Source: Methylobacterium sp. Leaf125 (GTDB lineage Bacteria > Pseudomonadota > Alphaproteobacteria > Rhizobiales > Beijerinckiaceae). Taken from it: a stretch of 64,000 nt of DNA. A program made the translations under genes and the position numbers. Under the pieces are notes generated by a model that searched no databases, was not told the DNA's origin, and saw only the letters and a list, made by a program, of their open reading frames with translations. This document shows, one piece after another, positions 16,821-24,215 of this stretch; the stretch's first letter is position 1; every line of letters begins with the position of its first letter. The stretch covers positions 62,001-126,000 of the forward strand of contig NZ_LMNU01000002.1 of NCBI RefSeq assembly GCF_001423085.1, given 5' to 3'.

Positions 16821-17822
16821 GTGCTGACCAACCGCATCACCGACATCGCCGGCCTCCGGGTCGGCCACGCCACCGATCTGCGGCGCGCCAGCGGCGTCAC
16901 CGCCCTCCTGTTCGACGAACCCGTGGTGGCGGGCGTCGATGTGCGCGGCGGCGGGCCCGGCACCCGCGAGACCGACCTCCTCGACCCCGAGCGCAGCGTG
17001 GAGCGCATCGACGCCCTGGTGCTCTCCGGCGGCTCGGCCTTCGGCCTCGACGCCGCCGCCGGCGTCGTCGCCCACCTCGCCGAGACCGGGCGCGGCTTTC
17101 CCGTCGGCCCGGCCCGGGTCCCGATCGTGCCGGCCGCGATCCTGTTCGATCTCCTCAACGGCGGCGACAAGGCCTGGGGCCGGTTCTCGCCCTATCGCGA
17201 CCTCGGCTACGCGGCGGCGGTGGCGGCGACGCGCGACGTCGCCCTCGGCTCCGTCGGCGCCGGCACGGGGGCGGCCACCGCCAACCTGAAGGGTGGGATC
17301 GGCTCGGCCTCGGCGGCGGTCGCGGGCTTGGGCATCCGCGTCGGCGCCCTGGTGGCGGTGAACGCCTTCGGCCGGGCGACGGTGGGGGCGGGGCCGCATT
17401 TCTGGGCCGGCCCCTACGAGGTCGGCGCCGAGTTCGGGGGCCTCGGGCTCCCCGCCGCGATGCCGGCCGACGCCTTCGACTGGCCGCGCAAGGCCCTGTC
17501 CGGGGCCGGGGCCAGCACCACCCTGGCGGTGGTCGCCACCGACGCCGTCCTCACCAAGGCGCAGGCGCGCCGCCTCGCCGTGATGGCCCAGGACGGCCTC
17601 GCCCGGGCGATCCAGCCGGTCCACACGCCCCTCGACGGCGACGCCGTCTTCGCCGTGGCCACCGGCCGGGTTCCCCTCGCCGACCCGGTCATCGACCTGG
17701 CGCGGATCGGCGACGCGGCGGCGCGCACCCTCGCCCGCGCGGTGGCGATCGGGGTGCATCGCGCCACGGTCCCGCCCGGATGGGCCGGGCCACCGGCCTG
17801 GGTCGACCGCTTCGACGGGTGA
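16821..17822 (+). CDS. P1 family peptidase (DmpA/L-aminopeptidase-D-esterase type)
   Basis: 333 residues of the self-processing P1 peptidase family. It starts NRITDIAGLRVGHATD, has VRGGGPGTRETDLL and ALVLSGGSAFGLDAAAGV, and then SVGAGTGAATANLKGGIGSAS where precursor maturation and the Ser nucleophile region are expected. The family are Ntn-hydrolases that remove N-terminal residues from small peptides or esters. The GTG at 16821 has GGGAGG five bases before it. There is no signal peptide, so it is cytoplasmic. A 26 bp tandem repeat begins 20 bases after its stop. Confidence 0.88.
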   Translation: MLTNRITDIAGLRVGHATDLRRASGVTALLFDEPVVAGVDVRGGGPGTRETDLLDPERSVERIDALVLSGGSAFGLDAAAGVVAHLAETGRGFPVGPARVPIVPAAILFDLLNGGDKAWGRFSPYRDLGYAAAVAATRDVALGSVGAGTGAATANLKGGIGSASAAVAGLGIRVGALVAVNAFGRATVGAGPHFWAGPYEVGAEFGGLGLPAAMPADAFDWPRKALSGAGASTTLAVVATDAVLTKAQARRLAVMAQDGLARAIQPVHTPLDGDAVFAVATGRVPLADPVIDLARIGDAAARTLARAVAIGVHRATVPPGWAGPPAWVDRFDG

Positions 17823-17842
17823 CGACGGGACGGCTCGGCGCC

Positions 17843-17933
17843 GGCCGCGTTCGGACGGTTTCAGGACGGGCCGCGTTCGGACGGTTTCAGGATGGGCCGA
17901 GTTCGGACGGTTTCAGGACGGGCCGAGTTCGGC
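17843..17933. repeat. 26 bp tandem repeat overlapping a gene 3' end
   Basis: Three full units (17843, 17869, 17895) and a half unit (17921-17933), each reading GGCCGMGTTCGGACGGTTTC plus AGGAYG. The stop codon and last codons of the small minus-strand gene at 17913-18197 lie inside the array, so the array extends into a coding end. Confidence 0.9.
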
Positions 17934-18197
17934 CTTGGCATCCGCGATGAGGCCGGCGAGGCCCGCATCGACCTCGGCGCCGAGCATCCTGCGCTCGGCC
18001 TCCGTCAGGTCGGCGGCCCAGCCGCGCTGGCCGAAGCCCTCCGCGCACTTGGCCCGCTCGGACGCGAGATAGGCCTCGGTCTCGGCCGGCTGGGTGCGCA
18101 TGGCCTGGACGAGGCCGAACCAGGCGGCGCGCTCCACCACCGCGAGGCGGGCCCGCAGGCGGATCATCACCGCGCGCTCGGGGCTGACATCGTCCAT
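17913..18197 (-). CDS. Small hypothetical helical protein
   Basis: 94 residues, predicted to be largely helical and rich in Ala, Arg and Glu, with one Cys (RAKCAEGFGQRGW) and a DLTEAERRMLGAEVDAGLAGLIADAKAELG tail. No known domain is recognised and there is no signal or membrane segment. The stop codon is supplied by a 26 bp tandem repeat unit, so the C-terminus may differ between related strains. It runs in the same direction as the small secreted gene upstream, 22 bases from its stop. Confidence 0.6.
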   Translation of the reverse strand: MDDVSPERAVMIRLRARLAVVERAAWFGLVQAMRTQPAETEAYLASERAKCAEGFGQRGWAADLTEAERRMLGAEVDAGLAGLIADAKAELGPS

Positions 18198-18219
18198 CGG
18201 CTGCTCCGCTCCGGCCGGC

Positions 18220-18426
18220 TCAGCGCCGCGGTTCGCAGCGCGTCTTCACGTAGGTGTTCTCCGCGCTGCCGCGCCCGGCACTGGCGGCGAGCACCGGTCC
18301 CTGCACCAGGCATTCCTGCAGGGTGTGGGCCGGACCGGTGATGATGTCGAGGGCCGTCTCGCGGGAGCAATCCGGAGCCTGGACGGTGGAGGCGCAGACG
18401 AGGGCGACGACGAGGATCGGGTTCAT
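18220..18426 (-). CDS. Small secreted hypothetical protein with two cysteine pairs
   Basis: 68 residues beginning with a short signal peptide (MNPILVVALVCASTVQA). The mature part contains PDCSRETALDIITGPAHTLQECLVQGPVLA and ends VKTRCEPRR, so several Cys could form disulphides in the periplasm. I believe similar small proteins are common in Rhizobiales as conserved hypotheticals, but I cannot assign a function. Confidence 0.6.
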   Translation of the reverse strand: MNPILVVALVCASTVQAPDCSRETALDIITGPAHTLQECLVQGPVLAASAGRGSAENTYVKTRCEPRR

Positions 18427-18903
18427 GCCCGGAATAACTGGGTCGGGGCTCCCGTGCGGCAAGGGCCTCTCCCGCATTCGTGTGCAACTTAGTGCCGGTT
18501 GGTGCCGGCCCGCCGGGGCCCGTCCTCGGCCGATCGCCGGGCCGCCGGGGCCCGTCCTCGGCCGATCATGGCCGATCATGGCCAATCAGGCTTGGGCAGG
18601 CCGATGTTTCCCGTTTGTTCGTGCGTCCGTCCGGACACCTGCCGCCGGATAAGGAAATGAACCTAGGACAAAACACACAGGCACAAAAGCCTAGGACACG
18701 ATACAGGGGATCTACCGCAGCACCTCGAACGAAAGAAGAACACATCGCGACCAGCCGGCGCCCTCGCCCCCGGGGTGCGGCCCCTGGCCTGTGGATGCCG
18801 GCGGCGCGGGCCGGACCCGCCGGCGGACGCGCGTGTTAAGACCTTCGTGCGAGAGCTGAGGGCGCGCCCGGGAACCAGCCCCGGGGCGAGAGCCGGAGCA
18901 GGC
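18427..18903. other. 477 bp intergenic region with repeats and an AT-richer island
   Basis: The gap lies between two divergent genes. It holds a 32 bp duplication followed by a 10 bp triplicate (18504-18590), then an A-rich stretch around 18640-18760 that is visibly poorer in GC than its surroundings. CCTAGGACA occurs twice in that stretch, at 18662-18670 and 18690-18698, 28 bases apart. This is the likely promoter/operator region of the HerA-like ATPase gene. No RNA gene is recognised. Confidence 0.5.
18504..18590. repeat. 32 bp duplication plus 10 bp tandem triplicate
   Basis: A 25-base identical core starting CGCCGGGGCCCGTCC occurs at 18511-18535 and 18543-18567 with a 32-base period. It is followed by GCCGATCATG, GCCGATCATG and GCCAATCAGG (18561-18590). 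Confidence 0.85.
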
Positions 18904-20472
18904 ATGACGGTCGGCATCGAGATGGGTCTGAGCATGGGGCCGGGGGCTGAGCCCGCGCGCCTCGACCTCGAGGAACTTCTGGCGACGCGTCTCCTGGTCC
19001 AGGGCAATTCCGGCTCGGGCAAGTCGCACCTGCTGCGGCGTCTGCTGGAGCAGAGCGCCGGCGCGGTGCAGCAGGTGGTGATCGACCCCGAGGGCGACTT
19101 CGTCACCCTGGCGGAGGCCTACGGCCACGTGGTGGTGGACGGGGCCCACGGGGAGGCCGACCTCCAGGCCATCGCCGCGCGGGTGCGGGCGCACCGGGTC
19201 TCGGTGGTGCTCACCCTGGAGAGCCTCGACATGGAGGCGCAGATGCGCGCCGCGGCCGCCTTCCTGGGCGGGCTGTTCGAGGCCGAGCGCACCCACTGGC
19301 ACCCCGCCCTCATCGTGGTCGACGAGGCGCAGATCTTCGCCCCGGCGGCGGCCGGCGACGTCTCGGACGAGGCCCGCAAGGCCTCGCTCGGCGCCATGAC
19401 CAACCTGATGTGCCGGGGCCGCAAGCGGGGCTTGGCCGGCATCATCGCGACGCAGCGCCTCGCCAAGCTCGCCAAGAACGTGGCGGCCGAGGCCACCAAC
19501 TTCCTGATGGGCCGCACCTTCCTCGACATCGACATGGCCCGTGCCGCCGACCTCCTGGGCCTCGACCGGCGCGGCGCCGAGCGCTTTCGCGACCTGTCGC
19601 GGGGCGAGTTCGTCGCCCTCGGCCCGGCCCTGAGCCGGCGGCCCCTGGCGCTGCGCATCGGTCCGGTGACGACCTCGGCGCGCTCGGGCTCGCCCAAGCT
19701 GGTGCCGCTGCCCGCCCCGGCGGATGCGGACCTGCGCGCCCTCATCCTCACCCGTTCGCCCGACGAGCCGGCGCAGGCCTGGGCCCCGGCCCCGCGCACC
19801 CCGCCGGCGCCGCGGGCCACGCCAGCCGACCTCATGCGCGAGCTCAGCGCCTACCGGCCCGAGCCGGTGGAGGCGCCCACGCCCCTCAGCGAGGAGGAGA
19901 TTCGGGCCGGGCTCGACACGGTCCTGCGGGGCATCGCCGCCGACCCCGATGCCGGCGGCCAGCCGGTGGCGGTGGTCTACCAGGACTTCCTCGTGCGCTG
20001 CCGCATGCGCGGCCTCGACGGCGAGGCGATCAGCCTGGCCGCCTTCCGCCGCCGCCTCGGCGTCGCCCGCGCCGGGTTCGACGGGGCCGACGTCGCCCCG
20101 GACGAGGCGGACGGGCGCTGGGAGGAGGCGCAAGGGGTCGCCGCCACCCTGCCGGACGAGGTCCAGGGCCTGTTCCTGCTCCTCGCCCGGGCGGCGCTCG
20201 CCGGCGAGCCCTGCCCCGGCGACGAGGCCCTGGCGCGGGCGATCGGCAGCCGCTCGCCCGGCCGGGCCCGGCGCCTGCTCGCCTACGTGGAGACCCGCGG
20301 CACCATCGTCTGCCGCATGGATTACCGCGGCAACCGCATCGTCGCCCTGCCGGCCCTGGCCTGCGAGACCGGACCCGGCGACCCCAAGGCCCCGTTGGAG
20401 GCGAAGCCCGGCACCGCGTCCCCGCCGGCCGACCCAGAATCCGGCCTGCCCGGGCTGTTCGCGGCCGAGTAG
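18904..20472 (+). CDS. HerA-like ATPase (DUF87/helicase HerA-domain protein)
   Basis: 522 residues. Walker A LVQGNSGSGKSHLLRRL is near residue 35, an IDPEGDFVTLAEAYGHVVVDG segment typical of DUF87/HerA-type ATPases follows, Walker B ALIVVDEAQIFAP is near residue 135, and an arginine-rich CRGRKRGLAGIIATQRLAKLAKNV segment comes next. The C-terminal third is a different, predicted helical domain (YQDFLVRCRMRGLDGEAISLAAFRRRLG) without a family I can name. HerA proteins are hexameric DNA translocases that usually work with NurA nuclease, and none is present here. The ATG at 18904 follows GGAGCAGGC. Its role is unknown. Confidence 0.75.
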   Translation: MTVGIEMGLSMGPGAEPARLDLEELLATRLLVQGNSGSGKSHLLRRLLEQSAGAVQQVVIDPEGDFVTLAEAYGHVVVDGAHGEADLQAIAARVRAHRVSVVLTLESLDMEAQMRAAAAFLGGLFEAERTHWHPALIVVDEAQIFAPAAAGDVSDEARKASLGAMTNLMCRGRKRGLAGIIATQRLAKLAKNVAAEATNFLMGRTFLDIDMARAADLLGLDRRGAERFRDLSRGEFVALGPALSRRPLALRIGPVTTSARSGSPKLVPLPAPADADLRALILTRSPDEPAQAWAPAPRTPPAPRATPADLMRELSAYRPEPVEAPTPLSEEEIRAGLDTVLRGIAADPDAGGQPVAVVYQDFLVRCRMRGLDGEAISLAAFRRRLGVARAGFDGADVAPDEADGRWEEAQGVAATLPDEVQGLFLLLARAALAGEPCPGDEALARAIGSRSPGRARRLLAYVETRGTIVCRMDYRGNRIVALPALACETGPGDPKAPLEAKPGTASPPADPESGLPGLFAAE

Positions 20473-20645
20473 GCCCGCCGACGGCCTCCGTTGGCCCGAT
20501 CCGCTCGATCCCCTGGGGGAGGGCGGATCGGGGCCGGTCTCGTTTCGCGCCGGTTGGCCCCGCGCTGTGTTGCCGATCCGGGTCCCGGGGCTCCGGCGGG
20601 CTCACCCAGGCGCAGCGCGCCCGGGACCGGGGCTGACAGGATGCC

Positions 20646-21683
20646 TCAGCGCTTCGTGGCGGCCTCGTAGTATTTCGGCTCGAACAGACCCTCCAGGGGC
20701 ACGTCCTTGTCGAGGGTGCCGATGGAGACCTGGTAGGCCTGCATCGCCTTCGTCGCCGCGATGATCTGGCGCGGATCGGCGGTGAACCGGGCGGCCGGCG
20801 AGGTCAGCGCCTTGGTGATGGTCGCGGTGTCGGTGATGCCCTTGCCGAGCGCCGCCTCCACGGGCTTGGCCGCGCGGGCCGGGTCGCTCTTCAGGAGCTC
20901 GGTGGCGCGCATCACGGCCTTCACCAGGCCCTCCACGGCGGCGGGGTTCTTGTCGGCGAAGGCGCCGAACACGCCCACCACGGTGCCCGGCTGGTCGGGG
21001 AACATCTCGCCCCCGGTGGCGATCAGCTTGATGGCGGGATTGCGCATCTGCACGATGGTGAGCGCCGGCTCGCGGATCGAGGCGCCGTCGACGGCCCCGG
21101 CCAGCATCGCCTGCTGGGTCGCGTCGATGCCCATCGCCACCACCTCGGCATTGGCCTTGTCGGCCTTGGCCACCTGCCAGAGCCAGTGCTGCAGGGTGGT
21201 GTTGGGCACCGAGCCCGCCGGCTGGGTGGCGAGGCGGGCGGCCTTGCCCTCCTTGGCCCGGAACTTCGCGAAGGCCTCCGCCTTGTCGGCGCCGTCGGCG
21301 AAGTAGGGGGCGAGCTTCGGGCCCGCCACGAACACCATCTCCTCGATGGCGGTGGCGGCCACCACCCGCACGTCGATGCCCTTGGTGCGGGCCACGGCCA
21401 GCGGCGCGACGCCCGCGACGTAGACGTCGATGGTGCCCGAGGCCAGGGCCTGGATCATGTTCGGGCCGGATTCGAAGGTGGTGAAGGTGGGGGCGAGGCC
21501 CGCCTCCTTGAGCCAGCCCTCGCCGTTGGCCACGAAGATCGGCGCCGCGCCGATCACCGGGATGACGCCGATGCGGACCGGGACCGGGGCGGCGGTCTGC
21601 GCCGCGGACGGTCCGGCGGCGAGGAGACCCGCGCAGGCGGCGAGGGTGGCGGCGAAGGTGGCAGTCCGGCGGGTCAGGCGCAT
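20646..21683 (-). CDS. NitT/TauT-type ABC transporter substrate-binding protein (orphan)
   Basis: 345 residues with a signal peptide (TFAATLAACAGLLAAGPSAAQ). The fold is of the SsuA/NMT1 type: PVRIGVIPVIGAAPIFVANGEGWLKEAGL, SGPNMIQALASGTIDVYVAGVAPL and a C-terminal ITKALTSPAARFTADPRQI. Related proteins bind sulfonates, nitrate, pyrimidine precursors or similar anions. No permease or ATPase gene lies nearby, so the partner must be elsewhere or missing. The ATG at 21683 is chosen because it gives a proper signal peptide; upstream in-frame codons are Arg-rich and unlike a leader. Confidence 0.8.
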   Translation of the reverse strand: MRLTRRTATFAATLAACAGLLAAGPSAAQTAAPVPVRIGVIPVIGAAPIFVANGEGWLKEAGLAPTFTTFESGPNMIQALASGTIDVYVAGVAPLAVARTKGIDVRVVAATAIEEMVFVAGPKLAPYFADGADKAEAFAKFRAKEGKAARLATQPAGSVPNTTLQHWLWQVAKADKANAEVVAMGIDATQQAMLAGAVDGASIREPALTIVQMRNPAIKLIATGGEMFPDQPGTVVGVFGAFADKNPAAVEGLVKAVMRATELLKSDPARAAKPVEAALGKGITDTATITKALTSPAARFTADPRQIIAATKAMQAYQVSIGTLDKDVPLEGLFEPKYYEAATKR

Positions 21684-22043
21684 CGGGTGGTTCCGGTCAG
21701 GGGCAGGCCGAACCCGGGCCCGCACGCGGCGGGACGGCGTGCGGCGGGGCCGGGGGCGAGGATGCCGCGCAGTGGCACGCACGGGACCGCAGCGCAAGAA
21801 TCCGCTCCGGTCTCGGCGTCCCGCCCCGGATGTTTAGGGTTTTCATCTCTCCGTGCCGTGTAAGGGAGAAGCGGAATCTCCCGCCGGCGAAGAACGGGAG
21901 CACGGACCGGCACGGTCGGGAACCCACCGGATTCGGACGGGCCGCCCGGTGATCTGTCTCGTTACGGGAACGCGGCCGGACGCCTGTCGTTGTCACCCCG
22001 TCGCGGCACCGGCCGCCGACGTGAGATTGAGGGAAACCCCGTT
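21684..22043. other. 360 bp divergent intergenic region
   Basis: It separates the orphan binding-protein gene from the DUF3597 gene. The only strong signal is an EcfG-type promoter at 21967-21991 facing DUF3597. The part near 21830-21890 is less GC-rich and may hold the promoter of the binding-protein gene, but no clear -35/-10 pair is visible. Confidence 0.5.
21967..21991 (+). promoter_or_regulatory. EcfG (general stress sigma) promoter for DUF3597
   Basis: GGAAC at 21967-21971, a 16-base spacer and CGTT at 21988-21991 match exactly the alphaproteobacterial EcfG consensus (GGAAC, 16-17 bases, CGTT). It faces the DUF3597 gene, whose ATG lies 53 bases downstream. Confidence 0.7.
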
Positions 22044-22457
22044 ATGAGCCTCCTCGGCAGCATCGTCAGCAAGATCCTCCACCCCTTCGGCGGCGGCGAC
22101 GCGCAGGCCAAGCCGTCCGAGGCGAACGCACAGCCCTCCGCCGGCGGCTCGGATGCCCCCGCCTCGACCCCCACCAGCACCGGCGCCCCGGCCGGCGGTC
22201 CCGTCGACGTCGAGCAGGTCCTCAACGGCATGGCGGCGAAGAATTCGCAGTCCCTGAACTGGCGCACCTCGATCGTCGACCTGATGAAGCTCCTCGATCT
22301 CGATTCGAGCCTCACCGCCCGCAAGCAGCTCGCCGACGAGCTGCACTACACCGGCGACAAGGAGGACTCGGCCACGATGAACGTCTGGCTGCACAAGCAG
22401 GTCATCAAGAAGCTCGAGGAGAACGGCGGCAAGGTGCCGGCCGATCTCAAGGATTGA
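22044..22457 (+). CDS. DUF3597 domain protein
   Basis: 137 residues. The N-terminus MSLLGSIVSKILHPFGG and a low-complexity Ala/Ser/Pro/Thr linker are followed by the DUF3597 domain VDVEQVLNGMAAKNSQSLNWRTSIVDLMKLLDLDSSLTARKQLADELHY. This is a small helical domain that recalls LysM-associated or ribosome-independent stress proteins only loosely. Function is unknown. An EcfG-type promoter lies upstream and a strong terminator (22505-22533) downstream, so it is a single-gene unit probably induced by general stress. Confidence 0.88.
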   Translation: MSLLGSIVSKILHPFGGGDAQAKPSEANAQPSAGGSDAPASTPTSTGAPAGGPVDVEQVLNGMAAKNSQSLNWRTSIVDLMKLLDLDSSLTARKQLADELHYTGDKEDSATMNVWLHKQVIKKLEENGGKVPADLKD

Positions 22458-22504
22458 TTCTCGATCCGACGTTCGGCGTGACCTGAATTGAGGTGACGCG
22501 CGAG

Positions 22505-22533
22505 GGGCAGGGGACATCGTCCTCTGCCCTTTT
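22505..22533 (+). terminator. Rho-independent terminator after DUF3597
   Basis: GGGCAGGGGAC (22505-22515), a three-base loop and GTCCTCTGCCC (22519-22529) form an 11-pair stem with one G-T pair, followed by TTTTCGTTT. Confidence 0.85.
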
Positions 22534-22605
22534 CGTTTGACCTGCGGTTCCCGGCCCTCGGCCGCAGCGTAGGGCGGGGCTCGTGAAGACGATCGGGAGC
22601 CCGCC

Positions 22606-23499
22606 TCAGCCCTCCAGCCGCTGCCCCAGGCGTCCGGCGAGATCCTGGATGAACTGGAACGCGGTGCGGCCCGAGCGGGAGCCGCGGGTGGTCGCCCATT
22701 CGAGGGCCTCGGCCCGGACGCTCTCGGGATCGGCCCGGAGGCCGTGCCGCGCCACGTAGGCGCGGATCATCGCCAGGTACTCGTCCTGGCTGCACTTGTG
22801 GAAGCCGAGCCAGAGGCCGAAGCGGTCGGAGAGCGAGACCTTCTCCTCCACCGCCTCGCCCGGATTGATCGCCGTGGAGCGCTCGTTCTCCACCATGTCC
22901 CGGGCCAGCAGGTGGCGCCGGTTCGAGGTGGCGTAGAACAGCACGTTCTCGGGGCGTCCCTCGATGCCGCCGTCCAGCGCCGTCTTCAGGGACTTGTACG
23001 AGGTGTCGTCGCCGTCGAAGGAGAGGTCGTCGCAGAAGACGATCCAGCGATGGGCGTCGCCCCGCAGCGTCGCCATCAGGTCGGGCAGCGCCTCGATGTC
23101 CTCGCGGTGGATCTCCACCAGCTTCAGGGGGAGGGCGCCGGGCGCCCGCGCGGCATTGATCTCCGCCTGCGCCGCCTTGACCAGCGAGGACTTGCCCATG
23201 CCGCGCGCGCCCCAGAGGAGCGCGTTGTTGGCCGGCAGGCCGTCGGCGAAGCGCTGGGTGTTCTCCACCAGAGTGTCGCGGGCCCGGTCGATGCCGGTGA
23301 GCAGGCCGATCGCCACCCGGTTGACCTTAGCCACCGGGATCAGCCGGCGCTCCGGTCCCCACAGGAAGGCGTCCGCGGCCGTCAGGTCGACGGGCGCGCG
23401 GGAGGCGGGGGCGGCGCGCTCCAGGGCGGCGGCGATCCGCTCCAGCACCGGCAGGAACGCCGCAAGGGCGGAGGAGTCGGCGGGGGGCGTGGCGGTCAT
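22606..23499 (-). CDS. DUF815 family AAA ATPase
   Basis: 297 residues. Walker A LLWGARGMGKSSLVKA is near residue 105, Walker B HRWIVFCDDLSFDGDD near 155, and an arginine-containing ATSNRRHLLARDMVEN near 190 is a sensor region. The DUF815 family is widespread in proteobacteria and its role is unknown. GAGGAA lies eight bases before the ATG at 23499. It is divergent from the yajC-secDF operon, an association that is common in Rhizobiales as far as I know. Confidence 0.88.
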   Translation of the reverse strand: MTATPPADSSALAAFLPVLERIAAALERAAPASRAPVDLTAADAFLWGPERRLIPVAKVNRVAIGLLTGIDRARDTLVENTQRFADGLPANNALLWGARGMGKSSLVKAAQAEINAARAPGALPLKLVEIHREDIEALPDLMATLRGDAHRWIVFCDDLSFDGDDTSYKSLKTALDGGIEGRPENVLFYATSNRRHLLARDMVENERSTAINPGEAVEEKVSLSDRFGLWLGFHKCSQDEYLAMIRAYVARHGLRADPESVRAEALEWATTRGSRSGRTAFQFIQDLAGRLGQRLEG

Positions 23500-23649
23500 G
23501 GACGGTTCCTCGAAACGCGGGGTCGAGCGATGGGGCCGTGGCGACGGGTGCCGTGCTTTACGGTGCCGGAGCGCCGCGATGAACCCGATAAATCGCGTCG
23601 CGGCCGGCGATTTGCGGCCCGCTGACCCATTCGCCTCACCCGGGCGGCG

Positions 23650-23677
23650 TTGCTTTCACTTAGGCCCTGGCTATAGT
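23650..23677 (+). promoter_or_regulatory. Sigma-70-type promoter of the yajC-secDF operon
   Basis: TTGCTT at 23650-23655, 16 bases, then TATAGT at 23672-23677. The start codon of yajC lies about 80 bases downstream. This is the best -35/-10 pair in the divergent gap with the DUF815 gene. Confidence 0.6.
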
Positions 23678-23758
23678 CCGCGCGCTTTTTGGCAAGCCCG
23701 GACGCCCCCTCGACCGAGGGTCTGGCGGCGCGGGCCTTATCCTCGAGGAGTCACCCGC

Positions 23759-24094
23759 TTGATCACCCCCGCCTTCGCGCAAGGGGCCACCTCGGCCGCT
23801 GGCGGAGCGGACATCGCCTTGCAGGTGGTGCCGTTCGTCCTCATCTTTGTGATCATGTACTTCCTGATCCTGCGCCCGCAGCAGCGCCGCGTGAAGGAGC
23901 ATCAGAACATGGTCAAGAACGTCCGCCGCGACGACACCGTCGTCACCACCGGCGGCATCGTCGGCCGTGTCACCAAGGTCGCCGACGAGGCCTCGGAGAT
24001 CGAGGTCGAGATCGCGCCCAACGTCCGCGTCAAGGTCGTGCGCGCGATGATCTCGGAAGTCCGCGTCAAGGGCGCGCCGGTCAAGGCCGCCTGA
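23759..24094 (+). CDS. yajC: Sec translocon accessory subunit YajC
   Basis: 111 residues from a TTG at 23759, giving the ITPAFAQ start seen in many alphaproteobacterial YajC proteins. One transmembrane helix (LQVVPFVLIFVIMYFLILRPQQRRVKEH) is followed by the soluble domain VRRDDTVVTTGGIVGRVTKV. It joins SecD and SecF in the accessory complex that assists protein export. GAGGAG lies ten bases upstream of the TTG. The last codons and stop are duplicated as a 15 bp repeat just beyond the gene. Confidence 0.93.
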   Translation: MITPAFAQGATSAAGGADIALQVVPFVLIFVIMYFLILRPQQRRVKEHQNMVKNVRRDDTVVTTGGIVGRVTKVADEASEIEVEIAPNVRVKVVRAMISEVRVKGAPVKAA

Positions 24095-24159
24095 CGCAAG
24101 GCCGCCTGACGGCAGCCACCCGGTCATACGGGTGGGGATTGCGGGCGGGGATTGCGGGC
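24083..24159. repeat. 15 bp and 13 bp tandem repeats between yajC and secD
   Basis: AAGGCCGCCTGACGC (24083-24097) contains the yajC stop and is copied as AAGGCCGCCTGACGG (24098-24112). GGGGATTGCGGGC then occurs twice in tandem (24134-24146, 24147-24159) plus a partial third. Confidence 0.85.
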
Positions 24160-24215
24160 GGGGCACAAGGGCCCGCATCGCCCCTGAGAACACGGACACA
24201 GGACGGACCCGGCGG

